NCBI GenBank assembly: GCA_036768485.1
Contig: JAVLUZ010000154.1
Span: 4,312,764-4,376,763, forward strand
Direction: 5' to 3'
DNA: 64,000 nucleotides
DNA from: Mermis nigrescens
Taxonomy: Eukaryota; Nematoda; Enoplea; Mermithida; Mermithidae
Shown here piece by piece: positions 48,062 through 58,789 of the stretch. Position 1 is the stretch's first letter. Each line of letters opens with the position of its first letter. The notes beneath the pieces are model-generated. The model did no database searches and was not told the origin of the DNA. It saw only the letters and a program-made list of their open reading frames with translations. The position numbers and the translations under genes are program-made.

Positions 48062-48241
48062 TTTGAAAAGTTGTGGAATATTTTTGTACAGTTGTGAAAT
48101 ATTTTTGTTAAGTTTAGAAAATTTTTGTCAAGTTGTGAAATATTTTCGGCTTTTTTGTCAAGTTGTGAAATATTTTCGTCAAGTTGTGAAAATTTTTTGT
48201 AAAGCTGTGAAAAATTTTTGTCAAGTTGTGAAAATTTTCTG
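48062..48241 (+). repeat. 21-bp minisatellite block 1, left arm
   Basis: Repeats of GTCAAGTTGTGAAATATTTT with variants. Since 21 is a multiple of 3 it gives a Cys-Gln-Val-Val-Lys-Tyr-Phe frame. Mirrored at 50485-50672. Confidence 0.88.
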
Positions 48242-48550
48242 CCGGAAATGAGTAATTGTGTGTTCTATATATCTTTATAATGTCAGAAATTGCTTTTTGA
48301 ATGGAAAAATGTCAAATTTTCCAGCGCTTCGCGCCGTTTTGAGACAACTATTAGTGATTTTAGCCCTCAGAAATCCAGAAATTAGCTAAAATACACTACA
48401 AAAAAGTCGAACAACTCTGTTTTTGCCACACTAAATCGTTACTGTACTATATTATAGTACCGAAAATTTTGTGCGTACAAAATGTACAAAGATTTTTGAG
48501 GGCCAATTTTCATGAATTTTTGGCTTTTTCTCAGTAACTTTTTTATTTCA

Positions 48551-48742
48551 GTGATATATTTTTGTAAAGTTGTGGAATATTTTTGTATACTTGTGAAATA
48601 TTTTTGTTATGTTTTGAAAAATTTTTGTCAAGTTGTGAAATATTTTCGGCTTTTTTGTCAAGTTGTGAAATATTTTTGTCAAGTTGTGAAATATTTTTGT
48701 CGAATTGTGAAATTGTTTTTTCAAGTTGTGAAAATTTTTTGT
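48551..48742 (+). repeat. 21-bp minisatellite block 2, left arm
   Basis: Same unit as block 1. The ~310-bp spacer between blocks holds GCGCTTCGCGCCG (48326-48338) and nothing coding. Mirrored at 49976-50168. Confidence 0.88.
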
Positions 48743-48894
48743 AAAATTTTTATATTTTCTTGGAAGTGTGCTATTTTACGTGTTTTTTGTTGCTAAAATG
48801 ATAGAAAACCATCAATCGGATAAAAAATTTAAATAAAAGAGAAAAAAAGAAGAAAATCAAGGAAATACAGATGAAAAATTAAACATATGAGTTT

Positions 48895-49320
48895 TCAGCA
48901 CTCAATTCCGTTGTGTCAGTCTCAGCTTGATCAAAAGCTGTCATTTCTGGTAGAAATAACATACGATTTGTCTGATAAGCTGTAGAACTGCATAGATGAA
49001 AAGAAATAAAATGATTGCACAAAGATCAAATCGTAAATCGCTAAGCACTCCTGAATCCATGACTGAATACTAATTTTTGTCTGATAAGCGTAGAACCTCC
49101 ATTGGTGTACAAGAAATGAAATGAGTGCATCCCGTTGAAAATGGATACATAGTGAGAGAAGGTAGACACCAGACAGACACATAAAATAAAACTGAATACG
49201 CCCCTATGAACTATGTAATATGATTCGATCCAAGAGAATGGCAACATACATGAGAGAGAGCACACCTCTTGTCTGAATAACACATATGGTGTAATGAACT
49301 GAAATCAAAATGATTCTCGC
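48895..49320. repeat. Degenerate ~112-bp repeats near the palindrome centre, left arm
   Basis: GTCTGATAAGC.GTAGAAC with AAAGAAATAAAATGATTGCA recurs at about 48968 and 49080. A mirrored set lies at 49395-49810. No coding. Confidence 0.6.
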
Positions 49321-49335
49321 TAAGGTACCGTCCAA

Positions 49336-49374
49336 ATTTAGCGCTTAAATCAACATTTAGCGCTTAAATCAATA
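49336..49374. other. Central spacer of the palindrome
   Basis: 39 bp between CGTCCAA and TTGGACG. It contains an 18-bp direct repeat, ATTTAGCGCTTAAATCAA, at 49336-49353 and 49355-49372. This is the only clearly asymmetric sequence at the axis. Confidence 0.85.
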
Positions 49375-49975
49375 TTGGACGGTACCTTAGCGAGAATCAT
49401 TTTGATTTCAGTTCATAACACAATGTTATTCAGACGAGGTGTGCCTGCCTTCTCTCATTTATGTATGTTATTCATTCTCTTGGATCGAATCATATTACAT
49501 ATTTATAGTTCATAGAGGCGTAGCCATTTTATCTTATGTGTCAGTGTCTACCTTCTCTCATTTATGTATGTTATCCATTTTCAACTTGGGGTGCACTCAT
49601 TTCATTTCTTGTACACCTATGGAGGTTCTACAGCTTATCAGACAAAATTATTGTTATTCAGTCATAGTTCATGAGTGCTTAGCGATTTACGATTTGATCT
49701 TTGTGCAATCATTTTATTTCTTTACATCTATGTAGTTCTACAGCTTATCAGACAAATCGTATGTTATTTCTACCAGAAATAAGCAGCTTTTGATCAAGCT
49801 GAGACTGACACAACGGAATTGAGTGCTGAAAACTCATATGTTTAATTTTTCATCTATATTTTCTTTATTTTTTTCTTTTTTCTCTTTTATTTAAATTTTT
49901 TATCCGATTGATGGTTTTCTATCATTTTAGCAACAAAAAACACGTAAAATAGCACACTTTCAAGAAAATATAAAA

Positions 49976-50168
49976 ATTTTACAAAAAATTTTCACAACTT
50001 GAAAAAAACAATTTTCACAATTCGACAAAAATATTTCACAACTTGACAAAAATATTTCACAACTTGACAAAAAAGCCGAAAATATTTCACAACTTGACAA
50101 AAATTTTTCAAAACATAAAAAAATATTTCACAAGTATACAAAAATATTCCACAACTTTACAAAAAATA
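49976..50168 (-). repeat. 21-bp minisatellite block 2, right arm
   Basis: Mirror of 48551-48742 (TTTCACAACTTGACAAAAAT units). Confidence 0.85.
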
Positions 50169-50484
50169 TATCACTGAAATAAAAAAGTTACTGAGAAAAA
50201 GCCAAAAATTCATGAAAATTGGCCCCCAAAAATCTTTGTACATTTTGTACACACAAAATTTTCGGTACTATAATATAGTTACAGTAACGATTTAGTGTGG
50301 CAAAAACAGAGTTGTTCGACTTTTTTGTAGTGTATTTTAGCTAATTTCTGGATTTCTGAGGGCTAAAATCACTAATAGTTGTCTCAAAACGGCGCGAAGC
50401 GCTGGAAAATTTGACATTTTTCCATTCAAAAAGCAATTTCTGACATTATAAAGATATATAGAACACACAATTACTCATTTCGGC

Positions 50485-50672
50485 AGAAAATTTTCACAAC
50501 TTGACAAAAATTTTTCACAGCTTTACAAAAAATTTTCACAACTTGACGATAAATATTTCACAACTTGACAAAAAACCGAAAATATTTCACAACTTGACAA
50601 AAATTTTCCAAAACTTAACAAAAATATTTCACAACTGTACAAAAATATTCCACAACTTTTCAAAAATATATC
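50485..50672 (-). repeat. 21-bp minisatellite block 1, right arm
   Basis: Mirror of 48062-48241 with small differences. Confidence 0.85.
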
Positions 50673-51049
50673 ACTGATTGTTCTTCAATGGCAAAGTTTT
50701 CGGTAGTATACATGCATATGCGTGGGAGACGAGACATCATGCACCTATGCATTTAACATTTTTGATAGCTAATGAATGTTTAACTAGTTTATATAAATGT
50801 TTTAACATGCCTCTCCGCCACTGCAAATGCAGTGCCCGGTGCCAGGACGGGAACCTGGGCATGTATCGGCACCATTTTTGTTTTTTTTTTGTTTTTTCTT
50901 GTTTTTGTTTTTTTTTTGATTTTTTTTTCAGCAAAACTATACCACCCGTGTTTCGACTACCCACCGGCACTTGCTCTTTTCAGGGAGATCCGGCAGGCAG
51001 GCGAGAACAAAACAAAATAGTAACCATGACCGCCATATGAACAAAACAA

Positions 51050-51205
51050 AATGACGTCTTGTCCGGTCACACCGTTTTTCGGACGGGTACCGGCCAGAGG
51101 AACGAAATAAACAAAAAGATTAACTAAGCAAAATGACGTCTTGTCCGGTCACACCGTTTTTCGGACGGGTACCGGCCAGAGGAACGAAATAAACAAAAAA
51201 TGACG
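51050..51205 (-). repeat. Duplicated stem-loop, right arm
   Basis: Two units of GTCCGGTCACACCGTTTTTC followed by GGACGGGTACCGGCC, mirror of 47531-47685. Both units here have the shortened stem. Confidence 0.75.
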
Positions 51206-51265
51206 GTCAGAGGGTCAAATAATAAAATAAGGCATAGGGGGTAAACAAAAATGTGCAGAAAAAGA

Positions 51266-52588
51266 CTAAAAGCCGTACGGCACAGTAGAGAAATCGGGTT
51301 TTACAACACGTTTGTTGTAAACAATTTTATACTTTTTTGACGCATCTTCCGTCACAACAGTATGATCAGGCAAGCGTCGAATTTGCGGAAAATATACAAT
51401 TTTTTCAACAATATTGTTTTGCTGTACAAACATTTTGACCATTTTTAGTAACGAATGAAAATTAATTTTTGTGGCAGTCACTGACGACAGTGTGAATCCA
51501 CGTACTTTTATATGGTAATACATTTTACCATCTCTTGCTGAGCGTATCTTGTACGCATAATTTTTAGGTCCGCCACTTACAAATTCGTCAATGTAGCTGC
51601 CTTCACCGTAATCTTTCAATTCATTCGTCATATTTCCTAAATATGACCCTAAAGGCACCTGATACTCGTCTTTTCCCAACGTACTTTTGAAAATGACACT
51701 ATCTGTGTCAAAATATAATACACGATCACCTAACTTTTCCAGATGATCGTAAAGTCTCAAGCGTGCTTGAGTTGTCGTATAAGCCGCAAGCACAGGATTC
51801 GTATTTCCCATCACTTCAGCAAATTCATCCTCTTTTGCATGCGTAACGGCCATCAGATTTTCATTGATGGCGTTAATTGAATATATTACATTAGAAGGAT
51901 CGAAAATTAAGTCAAAATATGGGGCTGGATCAGTGAAAAACGATACTTTTGACATGTTATTGCGTTGCCCGAACTTTCCCCAGAAAGAGTTTAACATAAG
52001 TTTAGCTAATGCGCGCATACCACTATTTTTAGTAATTTTTGCTGCGTCAAGCTCGATTCCCTCATTTTCTTTATACTGTTTTACATATTCTACCCTGTCT
52101 TCATCCGATTTCACCCATGAAGGCCACCCGTCCGATTCTTGTTTTAGTTTCATAAATTTATTAATATATGACGTAAAAAGACCACCTTTAGGGTTGTTCA
52201 TTTTATCATATTGTTCCGTTTTTTCATAATGCCATACTTCGAAAATTTCGAGAATTTTGTAGCCCAACTCTAGCGCTTTATACACTTCAAGCGTCACCCA
52301 GGCGCCTACTATCGCCCTTTCTTCATCACTATGTTCGCATCTTGTTGTTTGATGCGATTCAGTGCATGTTCGGCATAACGGAAAATATAACTTTTCGCCA
52401 AATCTATAAGGCAATAATGGATGGTACAGATTACGGGGTGGAAGAATTTTTGCTTTAATTAAACCCTGATACGGTCGACTTTGAGCAGTCATTTCCAAAA
52501 AGTTTTCAGTGAAAATTTGGGGGTGGCCGATAGGATATAACCCATACTTATTTACGGTCGGGTATAAACTGCAAATGTCTGTGTACAT
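51266..52588 (-). pseudogene. PolB polymerase domain, right arm
   Basis: A 440-codon frame whose translation matches the left-arm copy throughout by eye (motifs A, B and C intact, same C-terminus). Nucleotide differences from the left arm exist but look silent. Like its mirror, it is out of frame with the exonuclease part. Confidence 0.88.
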
Positions 52589-52596
52589 TATATGTT

Positions 52597-52866
52597 CTAG
52601 CGGCTCCCCCTTTCATTGTGCTTTATTTTCTCATACAACTTTACTGCGTTCGTCCGCCCCCCATAAAAGGCCTCCCTGGGGTCGAGTGGGTCAACAATTT
52701 TTACCGAGTCGAAAAATTGTTTCATGACAGGATTTGATTTTAATTCCCGCCGCAATTCACACTCCCAGAGTTCTATAACACTGTACCCCTTGGCTTCAAT
52801 TTCTTTGCGCCGTCTCACTGTGTTTTGAAAAGCTTCTTCGGCGGATGTTATTTGATCAGCCGTCAT
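52597..52866 (-). pseudogene. PolB linker fragment, right arm
   Basis: Covers the segment just before motif A and ends at the shared break (ERGSR then stop), as in the left arm. Its upstream edge is a private 1-nt insertion in an A run (52863-52880) absent from the left arm. Confidence 0.8.
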
Positions 52867-53377
52867 TTGCGTCCTTTTTCTTCATACACTTAGGACACCC
52901 GTGCCAGAAACACCCATTGAATTCATATACCGTATTTCCGTAAATACCGTCTACCCGGTAATTGCCCACTTTTTGCTCCCCCATATTGCGTGCATGCCTA
53001 ATGTTTATCTTATTCGTTTCGCTCACCCACTTTAACCATTTTATCGCTGTTATTGAGTGTTTTTCCATCCGCCTATACCCTCCGTGCGGTACTATACCTA
53101 TTGTTTTTGGCTTTAAATAAGTTGACCGGAAAACTTTATTACATGCGCTCGCTATAGTTAACGAGCACTCAAAAGGATCCATTCCGGTCTCGGCTAAAAA
53201 TAGATTGCGAAATTTAAGGCAGCATCGCCTTAAAATGTCGACGTCGGACTCGCAGTAAGCCAAAAGTTCCGACTTAAAGTCGAAAATTTTCCTTTTTGTT
53301 CGACATACCATTTTTGGAAATTTTCCTTGTTTTTGGGACTCATTGTTGCCGGGGAATAGTACCACGCGTCTGGCCAC
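52856..53377 (-). pseudogene. PolB Exo III to HGC-block fragment, right arm
   Basis: Carries YCESDVDILRRC and EFNGCFWHGCPKC. It is shifted relative to the upstream frame by a private 1-nt loss in a G run near 53290, and ends at the A-run insertion. The first ~30 residues of the open frame are out-of-frame read-through. Confidence 0.8.
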
Positions 53378-54540
53378 TCACCCACATAATTTTCGTTGGC
53401 CTTTTTGTTGAAAAGATGTGGAAAAAACCCCTTTTTCAATTCAGGTTCGTCAAATGTTTTTGGTAGAGCCGATAAAGCCATAGGCAGAAAGTTGAACGAA
53501 TCGATTAGTTTTACAGACCCGGCGCTCAGGCTCATGATTTCTAACCCTTTTGTGACGATAGTGGGGGCAAGGGCTTGTTTGAAAAGATATTTCAAGATGA
53601 AATGTCCATCGAAACCTTTAGCGTTATGGGCGATTGCTATTGCATTTTTGAGGCCAAAAAGGAAATCGCAAAATTTATCTGTACAATTGTCACCGTAAAA
53701 TATGCGTCTATTTTCCCCGCATTTATCGCACTGTCCTAGCGGCTTTGCTATGCAATCTGTACAAACAATGTGCGCTATACATAGATTGGGTTCGTGCTCC
53801 AGCCTTGAGCTGCCACACGCTTTTTCTTGTCTGGTTTCAAAATCGAAAAACACATACTTCGTCTTTTTCTTTTCATCCTTTTCTTCAGAAACGACTTGCA
53901 TATAACACTTGTGATCAATAATAGGTACATCAGCTTTACATGTTTTACAATAAAAGTGACCACATTTATGCTTCTGTATTTTATCGGCTCTATTTACATG
54001 CCGACCACAGTTTTTACAAAGCATCATTTGCTGACAAATCGATTTTTCGTTTTTTCCGACTTTTTTATGATTTTCAAAACATTTTCGACCCCTGAATAAA
54101 CGATTACAGTCTGTACATTCAGTGAGAGCAACATTAGGGCAAGCAGGACCATGACAACAGGGACAAATTTTAGAACAACGATGCTCATCCTTATTGTTAT
54201 AGCCCTTGTTGCAAGGTTCACAAAAGTAACCACGGTTCATAAAACCGGCCATACTACCAATTACATCAAAATGATTATTATTATGATACAAATGTACAAC
54301 TTTTTCTGATGGAGGGCCTTCAAAAACTATAGCATTACAAAAGTCGGCGCTGAAAACTTTAATTTGAAAATTTGGCATTGCAGCCTGCAATGCTTGCAGC
54401 TCTGCTATACCGCAAGGGCCTACATGATCTTTAAGACCCGCTTTAGTCAAAAGTTCCAGCGCTGCCCTGTGTTGTGCTTTTCTTATAGCTGTATCCTTTT
54501 TACAAATGTTTTTAAATCGCCATTCTAAAGTTTTGTCCAT
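53230..54540 (-). pseudogene. PolB zinc-finger-like and Exo I/II region, right arm
   Basis: Begins ATGGACAAAACT, where the left arm has ACG in place of ATG. It contains the Cys-rich block, FFDFET and AHNAKGFDGHF, then goes out of frame near 53290 and ends in non-homologous residues. Confidence 0.82.
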
Positions 54541-54550
54541 CAGGCTTTTC

Positions 54551-55168
54551 CTATATGCATGTACAATGTGCTTTAGCTACAACTAATGCCCTAGCTAAAC
54601 ATAGATCATCATTATTTTTAATTTTTACAAAACATTGTTTTGCTTTCATTTCTTTTTCCAAATTTACAAATCTACGTTTATGCTGTCCAGACCCACTTGG
54701 CGGACTAACCTGTACTATTTTTATCCGCGTTTCCGGCTGTTCAAGTCGCACTTCTTCATTGGACTGCAGGATGCGCTCAATGGTGTGTACGATTTGCTCG
54801 CCCTTAATTTGCTCGCCTTTTCGGAAAGGCACGATCGCCGGTTTCTTCAGCGTCGGGTGTGTTATTTGCAGGCCCACCATATCCGTCGCACTCGAGCCGT
54901 CCAGAATCTTTGTGACCGCACTATCAAAAATTTCGGCCAAACTTTTTCCCAAATCGAGACGATCCAGATTTTTGAAATTTATCGTGTAGGCGCGTCCTTC
55001 CGTGTTGAAGCGTTTGATCTTTTCCGTTGTCTGGTTCCCCCAGCTCGTAAAAATCTTCTGGGGAAACCACTCGTCCACAATTTCAAGGTCTTCCTCTCGC
55101 ATTTCTTCATCCGATTCGTACCACATGTCTTGCGTTGAAAGGTCTTCCATTTCAATGTCAGAAGCCAT
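54551..55168 (-). pseudogene. PolB N-terminal region, right arm (broken)
   Basis: Mirror of 43565-44191. It differs by a short compensated frameshift around residues 36-45 (local scramble between WFP and TTEKIKRFN) and by its end: a private 1-nt insertion near 54567 leads to a stop after KAHCTCI. The left arm is broken near the same place by a different change. Confidence 0.72.
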
Positions 55169-55252
55169 TTCAATAAGTAAAATCAAGAGCAGAAATTGAG
55201 CATGTTCAAAAGAGTAATAATTTTGGAGAATGATTTTTTCTTGCCTGCTCTC

Positions 55253-55262
55253 TCCTTTTATA
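55253..55262 (-). promoter_or_regulatory. TATA box of the right-arm polymerase gene
   Basis: TATAAAAGGA on the minus strand, mirror of 43471-43480. Confidence 0.7.
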
Positions 55263-55416
55263 CCTTCTGAGATGAGACTATTTTTGGTATCAGTGAAACC
55301 GGAAATTTCCGGTTTTTTTCAAAATTTTTGTTTTAAAATAGAACCTATGATGACTCATCGTCTGCGAGTGAACGTGCAGTCAACCAAGATAGTTGATGAT
55401 CTGAACTAAAATTAGA

Positions 55417-55640
55417 ACAGTAGCATGGGGGACGCTGCTAGCTACTTATGCAAATTAAAATTAATTGGTTCCGCCCGTCCTGGATAACCGACTGTGAAAA
55501 GTTGGGCGCTTCACGCCTATGTGTAGTAACAGTAGCATGGGGGACGCTGCTAGCTACTTATGCAAATTAAAATTTGATTGGCTCCGCCCGTCCTGGATAA
55601 CCGACTGTGAATAGTTGGGCGCTTCACGCGATATGTTTAG
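55417..55640 (-). repeat. Right subterminal 110-bp tandem repeat, 2 units
   Basis: Two units (about 55417-55528 and 55529-55640) of the repeat found three times at 42981-43318. Confidence 0.92.
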
Positions 55641-55756
55641 TAGTATGACCCCATTGTAGACGCTTTGCGCCTACAAGGTGAGAGTCTCTATGCTTAAGCA
55701 TGTGCTATGCTTAAGCACACAGACTCCAGAAGGTCCAAGCTTTTACTACTTCGGCT

Positions 55757-56520
55757 GTTTATTAAATATTATTTTAATGTTAAGTGTCAGATTTCTAATC
55801 TCAAAAACTTAAATTCTCTCTGAAGCTAACTATTACGGAACGCAAAAATTTTAGCTTTCTAAGCTTAAATATAGAATAAGCTACCTATATAATGCATCTA
55901 GAGATTCGCATGTAAAGTGCTCGGCGCGCATTGAATAGAGGAGGATTAAAGAGGAATCAAAGAAGTCAACGTCTCTTTACAGTTTGTAACACATTTATAA
56001 CTGGTTTATTTTAAAACTCATATATATGTACGTCAATATTCTATTAAATTTGTTTTTCTTTCTCGCTTTTAATTTAATAATTTTTTAGAAAGTCTTTAAC
56101 TCAATAATCATTTTACAGTTTTTTATGCACTCAGTGATCGACGTCTTGCAATTTTCGCCGTGTATTTTGTAGTATTTTTGTTTAATAAATATCTTTTCGA
56201 TCTTGTGCTTTTATTCTATTAAGCCTTTGTTATTTTTCGTTATTTTTGTCATTGGGTGCAATAGATAAAGGTAAATAATGTCGGAATTTGTCGAATAGAA
56301 TATACTTTTGCCGGTTCTCGTCAAAAGATGGGGTAGTTCTTTATCAAACCGATAAAAGAAAATTATTCTGTTGCCTAAAAACCTGAGCTCAAAAGGTCTC
56401 TATCCTAAACACTGCTGAAAACACGCATAATGTTCTGTATTTTTCAGCCTTATTGAATTTCTATTTTGTCTGCATTAAACACACCCTTAATTTTGACATT
56501 TCATCGAAATTATTGAAAGT
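55757..56520. other. Non-coding AT-rich stretch
   Basis: Nothing recognised beyond AT-rich sequence. Confidence 0.6.
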
Positions 56521-56654
56521 GTAAAGTTGCACATCTTTTACACAAATGCCTGTTTTGCTTTAAAATTTTTGTGTCATTCGGTCGATAGTAAAGTAGAACA
56601 TCTTTTACACAGATGCCTGTTTTGCTTTAAAATTTTTGTGTCATTCGGTCGATG
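56521..56654 (+). repeat. 67-bp tandem duplication
   Basis: Two nearly identical 67-bp units starting GTAAAGT and containing ACATCTTTTACACA, then TGCCTGTTTTGC and TCATTCGGTCGAT. Confidence 0.93.
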
Positions 56655-56839
56655 ATACAATGAGTTGATCGACGGAAAACAGGTCACATGGAAACAATAG
56701 CATTAATATGCGAAGTGAGTAATCTTTTATTGTCACATACTACAATTGTATTAAGAAATTTTCATAGACATCAAACAGTCGGATCCTTATCGGCAACAGA
56801 CATTCACTTGGAAGTGGGAAGGGGAATATGGGTCTTCAT

Positions 56840-56995
56840 CACACCCAGGCGTGGGAGGGGTTTGGGGTATGCACTCCCTACGAGAAACCGAAATACTTCC
56901 TCCAGATAACCGAAATACAACCCCAAGAATTTAATTTTTAAAAATTTCTCCTCTTTTCAAGCATTCCCCCAGAATTTTGGTGCTGCTCACCTATA
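56840..56995 (+). mobile_element. hAT-like MITE, family A, copy 9 (internally deleted)
   Basis: CACACCCAGGCGTGG to GCTGCTCACCTATA, 156 bp. Flanks GTCTTCAT and GTCTCCAT, 7 of 8 matching. Confidence 0.82.
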
Positions 56996-57003
56996 GTCTC
57001 CAT

Positions 57004-58407
57004 GTGCGTTCCACACATGCAGCATTTTAATGTCGAAATCAAGGCAAAGAAAATGTGAATATCAAATCTAGTATTACGAAAAAGCTTGAAATTGATTAGA
57101 AACGTCAAACACTGATTTCCACGCTTCATGCCTAATTCAGTGCCATTGTAACTATAACACTTCTTGTTGACCGAATCAACCCTAGACCAGCCTTACCACC
57201 CGACCGCGTTTTGCCTTATGTTTTTATAACATTATAAACAGCCTGGAAGCATAGATTATCATATTAATAGTTCACCGAAAAACTTCGGTTTTTCCCCGAA
57301 AAACTTCCGAAAAACTTCCCCGCAATAGCGCACCGATGTTAGGACTTGCCGCAGATGAAAAGGTAGTTACCTACCCTATCTATACTGCTAACGATTCAAG
57401 AGCAAATCTGGTATATGTTATTGCAATCAAAGGCTAGATAAATATTTGATCATTTCGTTGTTGAATGATTACACACAAAGCACATCGACTAGCTTCCAAT
57501 CCAACAAACCGTAAAAATACGCGCTCATATTTTTAACCCCATCCCCCGCTCACGGTATGATCATGCCTATTACACTCGCTTGTACAGGGATGGTACAAGA
57601 AGTAAAACACTTATTTGATCCAGTAAGTCTTTCACACAAAAACAACAAAACTGCGTCTCATTTTAAATCAAAGTATTGGATTTATTGGGGTCATGAAAAC
57701 GCCTCTCAGAAACATTGCTCACATTTGTTTCCATTGTAAAGTTCCAGTTATTACGGCAGTTATGTGCAACTTCTTTCATTCTAAATTAATTTTATTTGGC
57801 TATTATTTACTTAATTTGGTTTTGCATTTTAGGTTGCTGCGAAAAATGGAGCTTAATAAAATGGTTGCACGTTTCGCCGAATGTTAACAAGTTAATAACG
57901 TCGATGTTTGAATGCAACAAGCCGTGATAAAAGCGCAACTGTTCCACACAGGCTTAAACAATGAAAATAAAAATAGAGAGAGTAGTAAACAGACATGCAC
58001 AATATGGGAATTCTGAGGGGATATTTTAAAGTGTCGTTTTTCGGCTAAAAAATGGCGAGTACGCCTTAAAAAAACATCGTTTTTCGGTGTTTCTGACGAA
58101 GCTTCGCCTTTTTAGAGCATAAAAAATTTTGAATTAAGTTTTCGGAAAAATTACGAAAAATTTGAATACATTTAAGAAAATGTATTTTATAAAATGAGTA
58201 TATGGCGCGAAGCACCGAAAATTTGACACTTTTAAGCAAACGGATAGCTAAAAACGCTTAAAACGACACATTTTGGGAAGAGGTGAACGAATTTCTTGGC
58301 GGTAGGATTGGGGTTAAAAATCTTATGCGGGTAGGGTTGAAAACTTGAACCCACAGATCATATATGGAAGTAAACAAGTAATTTTGCTGTATATAAAACG
58401 ACCAGCC
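57004..58407. other. Non-coding stretch
   Basis: Contains a partial repeat with CGTTTTTCGG.TGTTTCTGACG (58030-58120) and GGCGCGAAGCACCG (58204-58217). The small frames at 57557-57887 lack support. Confidence 0.55.
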
Positions 58408-58415
58408 GATGTCAC

Positions 58416-58650
58416 CATACCTTGGCATGGGTATGCATCCCCAGAAACCAGAACACCACTCCCCACCAGAATTCGATTTTTGGAGATTTTTTGTTTTTTC
58501 GCAATTTTTTTGATGCCAATGGAAAGTTCTCGATGAGAAACGTTGAAAAATGGTATTTTTCCGCCATACCACTATTTTCAAGGCCATTTTTGACGTTTGA
58601 CCTTTCGAAATATCTTGTTCTCCTAAGAACTCTGGTGTCGTCCACCTATG
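58416..58650 (+). mobile_element. hAT-like MITE, family A, copy 10
   Basis: CATACCTTGGCATGG to GTCCACCTATG. Exact TSD GATGTCAC at 58408-58415 and 58651-58658. Confidence 0.88.
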
Positions 58651-58789
58651 GATGTCACACCTTTTTTTGCCTTCGGCACCGTATAGTGTCCTCAGGTAAC
58701 AAAAATATACGTAAATACAGAAAAAGTGAAGACTTTAAAACGTTGATATAGAATAAGAGGCGCATGGGACAACCGGACCTTCAGTCGAT

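Larger units (their letters stand above)
42877..55750. mobile_element. Palindromic Polinton/Maverick derivative (PolB only)
   Basis: A 12.87-kb insertion flanked by an exact 6-bp TSD, TCGGCT, at 42871-42876 and 55751-55756. The ends are AGTAGTAAAGC and its complement. Two arms (42877-49335 and 49375-55750) are near-identical inverted copies around a 39-bp spacer. From outside inward, each arm has terminal hairpins, 110-bp tandem repeats, a TATA box, a family B DNA polymerase in broken frames, two stem-loop repeats, and 21-bp minisatellites. Polintons have a 6-bp TSD, ends starting AG and a protein-primed PolB (established knowledge). They are normally 15-20 kb, with TIRs up to about 1 kb, and encode integrase, ATPase, protease and capsid proteins. 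None of those is visible here, so it is non-autonomous. Confidence 0.85.

Noticed and set aside
42877..55750. Integrated mitochondrial linear plasmid or adenovirus-like genome
   Set aside because: The protein-primed PolB alone could fit, but the 6-bp TSD and 5'-AG termini point to Polinton-type integration, and no plasmid RNA polymerase or adenoviral genes are present.
42871..55756. Palindrome as an assembly or whole-genome-amplification artefact
   Set aside because: The exact 6-bp TSD at the two outer edges, unequal repeat counts and private indels in each arm argue for a real element, though only spanning reads can prove it.
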